NCBI GenBank assembly: GCA_017446265.1
Contig: JAFSRD010000029.1
Coordinates: 1 to 45,990 of the forward strand
DNA from: Treponema sp.
GTDB taxonomy: Bacteria; Spirochaetota; Spirochaetia; Treponematales; Treponemataceae
DNA: 45,990 bases
Direction: 5' to 3'
Both the position numbers and the translations under genes were made by a program. Below the pieces are notes generated by a model. The model did no database searches. It saw only the letters and a list, made by a program, of their open reading frames with translations, and was not told the origin of the DNA. Of the stretch, positions 35,723 to 43,663 are shown piece by piece; the stretch's first letter is position 1, and every line of letters begins with the position of its first letter.

Positions 35723-36975
35723 TTTATTATTTTTCAGGCACAGGCAATTCAAAATATGTAGCTGAACAGCTTGCAAAATATACGGATGACACTGCGCGTT
35801 TTATTCCTGAAGTATTTGATGAAATTGAAACCGATATTGTCATAGACGACGGCTCTCCTGTTGGCGTGGTGTTTCCCGTGTATGCATGGCAGCCGCCCGC
35901 AATTGTCATGGAGTTTTTATCTCACGTGCATGTGAGCAAAAAATCATTTACGTATGCAGTTGCGACATGCGGCAGCGACGCGGGCAAAGCGTTTAAAGTG
36001 CTTGCAAGCGTGTTTCAGTGCAACAGTGCATATTCTGTTACTATGCCTGAAAATTACGTTGTCTTATTCAACGTAGATGAGCCTGCGCGCGTGGAAGAAA
36101 AACTCAATGTGGCAGAGCAACGCATTCCGCAAATTGCAGCCGAAATATGTGCGCACCGCGAAATCTACGACGTTGAAGAAGGCAGAGAAGCTGCATTTAA
36201 AACGTATCTGCTTAATCCTCTTTTTTCGCTTTTTTTAATGCGCGCCTCGCTGTTTTCTGTAGATAGCAGTTGCATAGGTTGCGGCGCGTGCGAAACAAAC
36301 TGCCCGTTTGGAACAATTACGCTTGTTGCGCATAAACCTGTGTGGGAAGGCAAATGTCAGATGTGCATGAGCTGCATCAGCAAGTGTCCCGTTCATGCCA
36401 TTCAATGCGGTTCTTCGAGAAAACGCGGGCGATACGTATTTCCTGAAGAAGCACGTAATGCAGCGCGTACCTATGGCTTGCACGCCCACGCAGCGCAAGC
36501 CAATGCAGTGCAGCAGCCTTCTCAAAAAATGCAAGTCAGCGGGCAAAAAGAAACTGCTGCACAGAAAATTGTAGAAACTGGCACTGCTGCTTTTTCGCTC
36601 GTTGAAATTGTTAAATCCCCTTTTTTTAAAATGGCAGATGCATCTGAATTGCAAAATGTCTATGTCGCGCGCCGCACCGATGACGAGATGCATGACGGCA
36701 TTATAGTGAAAACGCTTGGCGACATGCGCCAAATAGCAGAAAGCAGCGTGTCGTACAAGGAAATCCACCTTGAGCAAAACTCCGCATACGCGTTTTCTCA
36801 AAATGCAGAATACGTGTCGTATGCAGTCAAAGGAAGTGCCACGCTTTTGCACAGAGATGCTGCCGAAGTGCCGTTTCCTGCCGCTGCTGTTGCCCATTTT
36901 TCAGGCGGAACAGTGTGCTCTGTTGTAAACAAAAGCAGCAGCGAGTTTGTCATGCTCGTCGTAGAAGCGCTTTGA
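35719..36975 (+). CDS. EFR1-type flavodoxin/ferredoxin protein with extra C-terminal beta domain
   Basis: It starts at GTG 35719 with GGAGGAG 4-5 nt upstream and overlaps the kinase stop. The 418 residues comprise a flavodoxin-like domain (YYFSGTGNSKYVAE at 3-16, FPVYAWQPP at 52-60) and two 4Fe-4S clusters, C185-C188-C191-C195 and C213-C216-C219-C223. An Ala/Gln-rich linker (about 250-290) and a beta-rich C-terminal domain (about 295-418) that looks like a cupin follow. EFR1 proteins normally stop near residue 270, so the C-terminal domain is unusual. It probably carries electrons between low-potential donors and a flavin or other cofactor; the partner is unknown. Confidence 0.8.
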   Translation: MIYYFSGTGNSKYVAEQLAKYTDDTARFIPEVFDEIETDIVIDDGSPVGVVFPVYAWQPPAIVMEFLSHVHVSKKSFTYAVATCGSDAGKAFKVLASVFQCNSAYSVTMPENYVVLFNVDEPARVEEKLNVAEQRIPQIAAEICAHREIYDVEEGREAAFKTYLLNPLFSLFLMRASLFSVDSSCIGCGACETNCPFGTITLVAHKPVWEGKCQMCMSCISKCPVHAIQCGSSRKRGRYVFPEEARNAARTYGLHAHAAQANAVQQPSQKMQVSGQKETAAQKIVETGTAAFSLVEIVKSPFFKMADASELQNVYVARRTDDEMHDGIIVKTLGDMRQIAESSVSYKEIHLEQNSAYAFSQNAEYVSYAVKGSATLLHRDAAEVPFPAAAVAHFSGGTVCSVVNKSSSEFVMLVVEAL

Positions 36976-37106
36976 TGACACTAAAAAAATGCCGTGCTCT
37001 TTGTGGCGCTTGGATTTTTATTTTCTGGCTGCAAGCAGGCACACAGCGGCGGAAAACCTTTTGTGTCGGTCTTGATGTCGGAACTAATAAAAAGACGGAA
37101 GTTTAA
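36975..37106 (+). pseudogene. Possible frameshifted lipoprotein remnant
   Basis: An ATG overlaps the previous stop (TGATG) and starts MTLKK, while the neighbouring frame from 36994 reads VLFVALGFLFSGCKQAHSGG, a very good lipoprotein signal with lipobox FSGC. A one-base shift in the A-run at 36980-36986 would join them. The reading then stops within about 35 codons. It may be the decayed 5' end of a lipoprotein gene or a chance match. Confidence 0.35.
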
Positions 37107-37140
37107 TCAGTATGTTTCCAGCAATGGCTCTGCGCTCCCG

Positions 37141-37169
37141 TTGCCGATTTTAACGTTTTGCAGTACACT
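37141..37169 (+). promoter_or_regulatory. Promoter for dnaX, leaderless
   Basis: TTGCCG (37141-37146), 17 nt, TACACT (37164-37169), then 6 nt to ATG 37176; no ribosome site. Confidence 0.6.
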
Positions 37170-37175
37170 GCTTGT

Positions 37176-39053
37176 ATGGCTTTTGAAGTAACTGCTACGC
37201 GGCGGCGACCGCAACAATTTGAAGATTTAGTCGGACAGGAATTTGTCGCAGAAACGCTTAAAAATTCAATCACATCAAAACAGATTGCACACGCGTATCT
37301 TTTTTCAGGACCGCGTGGATGCGGCAAAACGTCTACGGCGCGCATCCTTGCAAAAGCGCTCAACTGCGAAAGCGGACCTACTGCAACGCCATGCGGAGTA
37401 TGTGCGCACTGCAAAGAAATCACTGTTGGTTCAAGCCTTGACGTTATTGAGATAGATGGTGCGTCGAATACGAGCGTGAACGATGTGCGCCAAATCAAAG
37501 ACGAAGTATTGTTTCCTCCGAACGCTTCGCGCTACAAAATCTACATCATTGACGAAGTGCATATGCTTTCGACGAGCGCATTCAATGCATTGTTAAAAAC
37601 GATTGAAGAGCCGCCGCCGTATGTCGTGTTCATCTTTGCGACGACTGAACTGCAAAAAGTTCCTGCCACAATCAAAAGCCGCTGCCAGCAGTTTACGTTC
37701 AGGCTTGTGTCTGTTGAAAAAATCAAACAATTGCTTGCTGCGGCGGCGGCTGAACTGAATATGCAAGCAGACGACGAGGCGTTGTACTGGATTGCACGTG
37801 AATCAACTGGCTCTGTTCGCGATGCATACACACTGTTCGACCAAGTTGCCGCATTTAGCGACGGCATCATCACGTATGAAAAAATTCGCGACAAACTCGG
37901 TCTTGTTGGCATAGACAAGTTGAACGAGCTGTTTGAAATGTGCGCTGACGGAAAAAGCGACGACGCGCTTTCTGTACTTGACGACTATTTGCAGTCAGGT
38001 GTTTCGATTGAACAGCTCATTGCAAACAGCACAAATTATATCCGCAGCCTTTTACTTATTAAAAATGGCATTACAAAAGAAGCGCTGCTTGGAAATTCAC
38101 CTGAACGGTACAGTCAAAATGTTATTGCCGCGTGGAATACAGTGCAAGTTGAGCGCGCGCTTTCAATTTTTTTGCAACTCTATCGTGACATGCGCTATTC
38201 ACTTTCACCGCGCTATGAGTTGGAGCTTGCATTTTCTCGTTTGTGTTGGCTTTCGCAGTATGTATCGCCTGCGGAAGTAAAGCTTGCTATTGACAATGCG
38301 CGCGCGTTGCTCGGCAACGGCAACGCACATGGCAACATGATGGGCGACGCAACAAATGATACGACGGGCACAACACAATTTCCTACAGGCATGCCGCGTT
38401 TTTCTGCATTGTCTCAGTCCAATTTACAATCAAGCGCAGAGCAGCCAATGGAAGCGCACGATGCCATGCAGCATGTAGTGCAAAGCGAGACACAAACAAC
38501 ATGCCCTTTTCATAACGGCGGAGCCGAGCCGCCTGAACAAACGGCGGCAAATCAATGGGATGCAGACGAATGGGATGACAACGGTGCACCTGACGATTAT
38601 CAAGACGATGGGTACATGCCGTCAAAACTTCGACAAAATGCATTCACGCATCAGCAGGCAAGCAGCGGCAAAAATGTGGAGGAGTCGTGGCAAGCGCAGT
38701 TGTATACAACAAGCGATGGGCGCACAATCACTGGCGCACAGTTGCGAGGCGCTGTTATTGCAGAACTTTCCATTAATGATGCGATGACAGCTTCCGCACT
38801 TATGCAGACAGGTGCATGGAATATTTCTGACAGTGCAATCACCACGACGATTGAAACAGCGTATCAAAAAGCACGACTTGAGCAGCAAAAGAAAGCAATT
38901 GAATATCTTTTTGAAAAAATATGCGGGCGACCGCTTGCATTTATTATTAATTTAAAAGAAACGATGTTGCCCGAACAAAACACTGATTTGCCGCAACAAG
39001 TTAAAATTGTACAGAGTATTTTTAAAGGAAGCATTGTTGGTGGAAAAGGATGA
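37176..39053 (+). CDS. dnaX: DNA polymerase III subunit gamma/tau
   Basis: A 625-residue clamp-loader ATPase. Walker A GPRGCGKT is at 45-52, zinc-binding Cys are at 64, 73, 76 and 79, the DExx box is IIDEVHML near 127-134 and sensor 1 is IFATTE. A middle helical domain III follows. Residues 390-520 form a low-complexity Gln/Ala/Asp-rich linker and the last 100 residues resemble a tau tail. It loads the beta clamp at the replication fork. No obvious slippery A-run for gamma/tau frameshifting was seen. The gene is followed by ybaB and recR, the common bacterial order. Confidence 0.93.
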   Translation: MAFEVTATRRRPQQFEDLVGQEFVAETLKNSITSKQIAHAYLFSGPRGCGKTSTARILAKALNCESGPTATPCGVCAHCKEITVGSSLDVIEIDGASNTSVNDVRQIKDEVLFPPNASRYKIYIIDEVHMLSTSAFNALLKTIEEPPPYVVFIFATTELQKVPATIKSRCQQFTFRLVSVEKIKQLLAAAAAELNMQADDEALYWIARESTGSVRDAYTLFDQVAAFSDGIITYEKIRDKLGLVGIDKLNELFEMCADGKSDDALSVLDDYLQSGVSIEQLIANSTNYIRSLLLIKNGITKEALLGNSPERYSQNVIAAWNTVQVERALSIFLQLYRDMRYSLSPRYELELAFSRLCWLSQYVSPAEVKLAIDNARALLGNGNAHGNMMGDATNDTTGTTQFPTGMPRFSALSQSNLQSSAEQPMEAHDAMQHVVQSETQTTCPFHNGGAEPPEQTAANQWDADEWDDNGAPDDYQDDGYMPSKLRQNAFTHQQASSGKNVEESWQAQLYTTSDGRTITGAQLRGAVIAELSINDAMTASALMQTGAWNISDSAITTTIETAYQKARLEQQKKAIEYLFEKICGRPLAFIINLKETMLPEQNTDLPQQVKIVQSIFKGSIVGGKG

Positions 39054-39085
39054 GCGTAAACGCGCACATTATACAGGAGGAAGAA

Positions 39086-39397
39086 ATGAATCCATTTGAA
39101 CTATTGCAAAACACAGCAAAAATAAAAGAAGAAGCAGAAAAGATAAAAACAGAACTTGCGCAAATTTCTGCGGAAGGTTCGTCGGGCGGCAAAATGGTCA
39201 CTGTTACAGTGAACGGAAAAATGGAGATGACGGCGATTCATCTTGACCCTGTTTGCGTAGACAACCGCGATGTAAAAATGCTCGAAGATTTGATTGTGGC
39301 AGCGCATCACAGTGCAATAGAAAATGTGCAAGAGCAACTCAAAGCAAAGTCTGGCACGCTTTTACAAAACTTGAATATTCCAGGCCTTGCGCTTTAA
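39086..39397 (+). CDS. ybaB: YbaB/EbfC nucleoid-associated protein
   Basis: A 103-residue protein starting at ATG 39086, 6 nt after AGGAGG; the ATG at 39050 overlapping the dnaX stop is a weaker choice. MNPFELLQNTAKIKEEAEK forms the N-terminal helix, followed by GGKMVTVTVNGKMEMTAIHLDP, the signature of this small DNA-binding family. Dimers bind DNA and may affect supercoiling or gene expression. It is co-transcribed between dnaX and recR. Confidence 0.93.
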   Translation: MNPFELLQNTAKIKEEAEKIKTELAQISAEGSSGGKMVTVTVNGKMEMTAIHLDPVCVDNRDVKMLEDLIVAAHHSAIENVQEQLKAKSGTLLQNLNIPGLAL

Positions 39398-39407
39398 CGG
39401 AAATGCT

Positions 39408-39998
39408 ATGAACGCGCTTGAAGAACTTATAGAATCGTTTTCGCATTTACCAGGCATCGGAAAAAAAAGTGCATCGAGAATTGTTAATTATTTGTTGCGT
39501 ACAGACTCCGCGTATGTGCAGCACTTTGCACGGCAGCTGGCGACGCTTCAAGAGAAAATCAAACAGTGTTCAATTTGTGGCGCCTGGACAGAAGACGACC
39601 CATGCCCCATTTGCTCAAATACGCTGCGTGACAAAACGCTTATCTGCGTTGTAGAGCAGCCGCAAGATGTAGAAATAATTGAGAGTTCGCATGAATATGC
39701 AGGCTTGTATCACGTGCTTGGCGGTGCAATCTCTCCAATTGACGGCATAGGTCCTGACCAACTGCGCATTGCACAACTTGCTTCTCGTGTAAAAAATGGC
39801 AACATACAGGAAGTGATTATTGCAACAAATCCCACTGTTGAAGGCGACACGACAGCGTTATACATACAGCAACTTTTGGTAAAGCACGACGGCATAAAAG
39901 TAACACGCCTTGCCTCTGGCATTCCTGTCGGCGGCGATTTAGAATACACGGACAGGCTTACGCTCATGCGAAGTTTTCGCGGCAGAGTGGAAGTGTAA
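39408..39998 (+). CDS. recR: Recombination mediator RecR
   Basis: A 196-residue protein. LPGIGKKSASRIVNYLL is the helix-hairpin-helix DNA-binding segment. CSICGAWTEDDPCPIC is the four-Cys zinc finger. The TOPRIM-like region runs from LICVVEQPQDVEIIE through HVLGGAISPIDGIGPDQL to TNPTVEGDTTALYI. RecR with RecO and RecF helps RecA load on gapped DNA. Start at ATG 39408; the upstream in-frame ATG 39387 overlaps ybaB. GGAA precedes the ATG at about 5-6 nt. Confidence 0.95.
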   Translation: MNALEELIESFSHLPGIGKKSASRIVNYLLRTDSAYVQHFARQLATLQEKIKQCSICGAWTEDDPCPICSNTLRDKTLICVVEQPQDVEIIESSHEYAGLYHVLGGAISPIDGIGPDQLRIAQLASRVKNGNIQEVIIATNPTVEGDTTALYIQQLLVKHDGIKVTRLASGIPVGGDLEYTDRLTLMRSFRGRVEV

Positions 39999-40044
39999 TA
40001 GACCTGTTCTGATTTTTGGAATCAAAGATATTTAGGAGGAATGA

Positions 40045-41958
40045 ATGAAACGATTTTTTTTGCTTGCAGGACTTGCTGTAACAGCATGTCTCTTTTTGGC
40101 AAGTTGTGGTGCATCGTACAAGGCTGGCACATACGCTGCGTCTGCACAGGGGCGCAACGGCAAACTTACTGTTGAAGTGACGTTCAATAAAGACGGCATT
40201 ACAAATATAACAATTCCAGAACATTCGGAAACGGTTGTTATTGCAACACCTGCGTTAGAGCAGGTGCCTGCAAATATTATTGAAAATCAGTCGTTGCAAA
40301 TGGATGCAATTACTGGCGCAACATTTACGCAGATGGCAATTCAAAATGCCGTTGCAGATGCAATTGCAGCAGCTGGCGGCAATGCGGCAACATGGCGTTC
40401 AGCACCGAGCAAGGCGGTGACGAACGCTGGTAAAACAATCGAAAAACGTGCTGACATTATTGTAGTCGGTGGAGGCGGCGCAGGACTTTCTGCAGCAACT
40501 GCCGCAATTGAAAGCGGTGCGTCGGTCATCTTGATTGAAAAGACAGCCGCGCTCGGCGGAAATACATTACTTTCAGGCGGCGTTATGAATGCGGCAGACC
40601 CCGAATGGCAAAAAGGTGCACCCGTTGACACGGGAGAGCCCGAAGAGTTGCGCGGTTGGCTGAACATGGACAGAAGCACATTCCCACCAGAGTACCGCGA
40701 AACATTTGACGTGCTCTGCGGACAAATCAGAAACTACCTTGCCAATCCCTCGTATCTTTTTGATTCAGATGAGTTCCACATTTTGAACACATACCTGTAC
40801 GGACGGCGCACGGGGCGTGACGGCTCGGACATTTACAGTGATTTTGCGCTTACCGCAAACATGGCAAAGAATGCGCTTGATACAGTGAACTGGCTCTCGT
40901 CAAAAGGCATTCAGTGGCAGGAAACGGTGAGCGAGCCTGTCGGTGCAATGTGGCGGCGCGGGCATACACCGTCAATGCCCAAAGGTCAGGAATACGCAAT
41001 CAAACTTGGAAAATTGGTTACCGAGCAAGGCGGCGAAATCATGCTCAAAACGCGCGCGACAAAGCTCATCATTGAAAATGGAAACGTCGTCGGCGTGAAC
41101 GCGCAGCAGTCTAATGGCACGCCTGTCGTGCTCCATGCGAATAAAGGCGTTGTGCTTGCAACAGGCGGGTTTGGCAACAACACGAAAATGGTGCAGGAAT
41201 ACAACAACTATTGGGAGTCTATTCCTGATAACGCGACGACGACAAACGCATCGGGTTCAACCGGCGACGGCATTACAATGGCACTTGAAGCAAACGCTGC
41301 GCTCACCGGCATGGGCTTTGCGCAGATGATGCCCGTTTCAGACAGCAGAACTGGGGACTTGTTCACCGGTCTTATTCCGCGCTTTGCCGCAAACTACATT
41401 TTTGTAAACAAAGAGGCAAAACGGTTTGTTGACGAGGGAGCCGCGCGCGACACGCTCGCAATTGCGGCGTTTGCGCAGACGGACGGCATGTTCTACATGA
41501 TTGCAGACGCAGAGATTGCTGAAGAAGCAAAGTGGCTTACCGACCCCGAAGTTGAAGTTGCAAACGGGCGCGCGTTCAAAGCAGACACGCTTGAAGAGCT
41601 TGGCTCGTTGATTGGCATTGACGGCGCAACACTCAAAGCTGAGATGGACAAGTACAACTCGTTTGTAGACAACGGCAACGACACAGACTTTGGCAAAAGT
41701 TCGTTCAATCAGAAAGTTGACATGGCACCGTACTATGCTACGCCGCGCGCTCCAGCAATCCACCATACAATGGGTGGCTTAAAAATTGATACGGACGCGC
41801 ATGTGCTCAATGAGAATGGAACTGTCATTCCAGGCTTGTTTGCTGCAGGAGAAGTGACAGGAGGCATTCACGCGGGCAACCGCTTGGGCGGCAATGCAAT
41901 CGCCGACATTATGGTGTATGGACGCATTGCAGGGAAAAATGCGGCAAGCGGAAATTAA
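40045..41958 (+). CDS. Fumarate-reductase-type flavoprotein lipoprotein (FMN-bind plus FAD domains)
   Basis: A 637-residue envelope protein. The lipobox LASC predicts lipid attachment at Cys21. Residues 25-110 are an FMN-binding domain with DAITGAT (87-93), where Thr93 would carry covalent FMN added by ApbE. The FAD domain starts at IIVVGGGGAGLSAATAA (138-154) and ends with GEVTGGIHAGNRLGGNAIAD, the family's FAD/active-site signature. Such proteins reduce fumarate, urocanate or other acrylate-type compounds outside the cytoplasm. There is no heme motif. AGGAGG lies about 6 nt before the ATG. The substrate cannot be read from sequence; ApbE is not in this window. Confidence 0.9.
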   Translation: MKRFFLLAGLAVTACLFLASCGASYKAGTYAASAQGRNGKLTVEVTFNKDGITNITIPEHSETVVIATPALEQVPANIIENQSLQMDAITGATFTQMAIQNAVADAIAAAGGNAATWRSAPSKAVTNAGKTIEKRADIIVVGGGGAGLSAATAAIESGASVILIEKTAALGGNTLLSGGVMNAADPEWQKGAPVDTGEPEELRGWLNMDRSTFPPEYRETFDVLCGQIRNYLANPSYLFDSDEFHILNTYLYGRRTGRDGSDIYSDFALTANMAKNALDTVNWLSSKGIQWQETVSEPVGAMWRRGHTPSMPKGQEYAIKLGKLVTEQGGEIMLKTRATKLIIENGNVVGVNAQQSNGTPVVLHANKGVVLATGGFGNNTKMVQEYNNYWESIPDNATTTNASGSTGDGITMALEANAALTGMGFAQMMPVSDSRTGDLFTGLIPRFAANYIFVNKEAKRFVDEGAARDTLAIAAFAQTDGMFYMIADAEIAEEAKWLTDPEVEVANGRAFKADTLEELGSLIGIDGATLKAEMDKYNSFVDNGNDTDFGKSSFNQKVDMAPYYATPRAPAIHHTMGGLKIDTDAHVLNENGTVIPGLFAAGEVTGGIHAGNRLGGNAIADIMVYGRIAGKNAASGN

Positions 41959-41970
41959 GGAAACATTGAG

Positions 41971-42042
41971 TTGTCAATTTTTTAATCTCTTTTAAAATGC
42001 ATGCATATGCACATTGAATAGCGTCTCTATATCCGCTATAGT
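41971..42042 (+). promoter_or_regulatory. Two promoters upstream of msrAB
   Basis: The first is TTGTCA (41971-41976), 16 nt, TAAAAT (41993-41998). The second, better placed, is TTGAAT (42014-42019), 17 nt, TATAGT (42037-42042), giving a 35-nt leader with GGAGG. GTAGTA (42041) and TACTAC (42060) can form a small stem in that leader. Confidence 0.6.
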
Positions 42043-42082
42043 AGTAGTGGTGTGGCAAATACTACTTATACGTGGAGGCAAT

Positions 42083-43126
42083 ATGCCAAAAATTTCAAAA
42101 ATCGTATTTTTATTTGTGGCGCTTTTTAGCGCAGCGCAGTTTATTTCTAGCGAACAAGCTGCAAAAATCAAGAGGAACAACATGCAAAAGCTCAAAGAGA
42201 TTTACGTGGCGGGCGGCTGTTTTTGGGGGCTGGAAGGCTATTTCAAAAAAGTGCGCGGCGTTGTACAGACAGAAGTTGGCTATGCAAACGGCACTTCTGA
42301 CAAAACAGATTACTATTCGCTCAAAAAAACAGACCATGCGGAGACGCTCAAACTTATGTTCGACGAAAATGTTGTTGCATTTGCAGAAATCCTTGCGCAT
42401 TTTTTTAGAGTCATTGACCCAACATCGCTTAACAAACAGGGCAACGATGCAGGCAGGCAATATCGTACGGGCATTTATTACACCGATGCGCGCGATAAAA
42501 AATTCATTGAAGACTTTGTCGCCATTGAGCAAAAAAAATACGCAAAAAAAATTGTCGTAGAAGTTGCTGCGCTTGCAAATTATGTCAAAGCAGAATCGTA
42601 TCATCAAAACTATCTTGGAAAAAATCCCGGCGGCTACTGCCACATAGATTTGCGTTTGGCAGAAAAACCGCTGTACGACGAAAGCAAATTCAGCGTGCCA
42701 AGCAAACGCGAATTGCGCATGACGCTGAACGACACACAATACGCTGTAACACAAGAAAAAGCGACAGAGCGACCATTTTCTAGCGAGTACGACAAATTCA
42801 ATGAAAAAGGCATTTACGTTGATATAGTAACAAAAAAACCGCTTTTCAGCTCTAGCGACAAATTTGATGCGGGCTGCGGGTGGCCGAGCTTTACAAAGCC
42901 TATCACAACAGATGCGCTCAATTATACCGAAGACACAAGCCACGGCATGCTTCGCACAGAAGTGACAGCAAAACGCGGCAACAGTCATTTAGGCCATGTG
43001 TTCGACGACGGGCCAAAGGCGCAGGGCGGCTTACGCTATTGCATAAACGGTGCGAGCTTGGAGTTTATTCCGCTTGAAAAAATGGAAGAGCTCGGCTACA
43101 GCAACTACATCCCGTATGTGAAATAG
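42083..43126 (+). CDS. msrAB: Secreted MsrA-MsrB methionine sulfoxide reductase fusion
   Basis: The ATG at 42083 has GGAGG 6 nt upstream; the longer frame to 42014 crosses the promoter. The 347-residue protein opens with a hydrophobic export signal (residues 1-23). The MsrA domain has GGCFWGLEGYF with catalytic Cys46 and later YHQNYLGKNP. The MsrB domain has GCGWPSF, HLGHVFDDGP and RYCINGASLEF with catalytic Cys320; it lacks the CxxC pairs of zinc MsrB enzymes. Together they repair both S- and R-methionine sulfoxide in envelope proteins. A thioredoxin-like reductant is needed and is not encoded nearby. Confidence 0.92.
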   Translation: MPKISKIVFLFVALFSAAQFISSEQAAKIKRNNMQKLKEIYVAGGCFWGLEGYFKKVRGVVQTEVGYANGTSDKTDYYSLKKTDHAETLKLMFDENVVAFAEILAHFFRVIDPTSLNKQGNDAGRQYRTGIYYTDARDKKFIEDFVAIEQKKYAKKIVVEVAALANYVKAESYHQNYLGKNPGGYCHIDLRLAEKPLYDESKFSVPSKRELRMTLNDTQYAVTQEKATERPFSSEYDKFNEKGIYVDIVTKKPLFSSSDKFDAGCGWPSFTKPITTDALNYTEDTSHGMLRTEVTAKRGNSHLGHVFDDGPKAQGGLRYCINGASLEFIPLEKMEELGYSNYIPYVK

Positions 43127-43457
43127 CATTTTTTCGGAGCATGTCAGCGTGGGCTTTCTCCTGTCGTGTAGCTCATCAACGCTATATTTATGCTATACAC
43201 ATGTGTATATGTATAGAATTATATACACATGTGTTGGCATATTGATAAAAAAAGATACACTGCGTATATAATTTCATACACTATTGATTCATTTTGCACG
43301 TTATGTATAAAAAAATAATTGAGTACAAAAAGATTTTCCCCTGCTGATTTTATATAACGAATAATTATCAACGATAACATAAAATTATTTGGATAATTGC
43401 TTATAATATAAAGATTTAAGTTTTTCCATACACAAAAGCACGAAAAATTTACGCTAT
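43127..43457 (+). other. Long AT-rich non-coding region after msrAB
   Basis: No credible gene here. A 111-codon minus-strand frame (43219-43554) is a by-product of low GC content. The region carries the paired palindromes described separately and A/T-rich sequence, and lies upstream of the sigma-54 promoter. Confidence 0.7.
43194..43237. promoter_or_regulatory. Paired palindromic operator candidate
   Basis: TATACACATGTGTATA (43194-43209) is a perfect 16-bp palindrome. A second copy of its core, TATACACATGTGT, is at 43222-43234, 28 bp away. As a whole, 43197-43210 and 43221-43234 form a 14-bp inverted repeat. Both sites lie about 250-290 bp upstream of the predicted sigma-54 start. Confidence 0.55.
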
Positions 43458-43475
43458 TTGGCACAAAAATTGCAT
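43458..43475 (+). promoter_or_regulatory. Sigma-54 (RpoN) type -24/-12 promoter
   Basis: TTGGCACAAAAATTGCAT: the GG (43460-43461) and GC (43472-43473) are separated by 10 nt as required, and TGGCAC and TTGCA match the consensus fully. The start point would be near 43485. No gene begins downstream before the terminator. Confidence 0.65.
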
Positions 43476-43484
43476 TATTTTTAC

Positions 43485-43641
43485 TGACTTTATTGAGAGC
43501 TTTTATCAAAAAAACAGGCTTGACATTTTCATAGAGGAAAAACGCTGACAGCATGATATAACGACATAGCGTGCATCGGAGAGACAGGAGAGATTTTAAA
43601 CCGTCGTAAAGAGAGGGGCTTTGCGGCGGTTTCTTTTTTTT
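43485..43641 (+). ncRNA. Candidate sigma-54-dependent small RNA
   Basis: About 155 nt from the predicted sigma-54 start to the T-tract of a strong terminator. No open frame longer than a dozen codons with a ribosome site is seen. The 3' part is purine-rich (GGAGAGACAGGAGAG). An extended -10 box (TGATATAAC at 43554-43562) could also give a shorter form of about 75 nt. Function unknown. Confidence 0.4.
43598..43641 (+). terminator. Rho-independent terminator of the candidate small RNA
   Basis: AAACCGTCG (43598-43606) pairs with CGGCGGTTT (43624-43632) with one G-U pair; AAAG (43608-43611) pairs with CTTT (43619-43622). Then come C and eight T (43634-43641). The next gene's own -10 box begins 11 nt later. 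Confidence 0.88.
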
Positions 43642-43651
43642 CAGAATATGA

Positions 43652-43657
43652 TATACT
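43652..43657 (+). promoter_or_regulatory. -10 box for leaderless deacetylase transcript
   Basis: TATACT, 6 nt before ATG 43664. It lies directly after the terminator T-tract; no strong -35 is visible. Confidence 0.5.
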
Positions 43658-43663
43658 TATTGC

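Noticed and set aside
37176..39053. Programmed frameshift in dnaX producing gamma
   Set aside because: I found no long A-run with a downstream stem at the expected place; the frame reads through as one long protein.
43219..43554. A 111-codon minus-strand frame in the long gap after msrAB
   Set aside because: It is driven by low GC, has no ribosome site or domain, and runs through the palindromes, the sigma-54 promoter and other non-coding signals.
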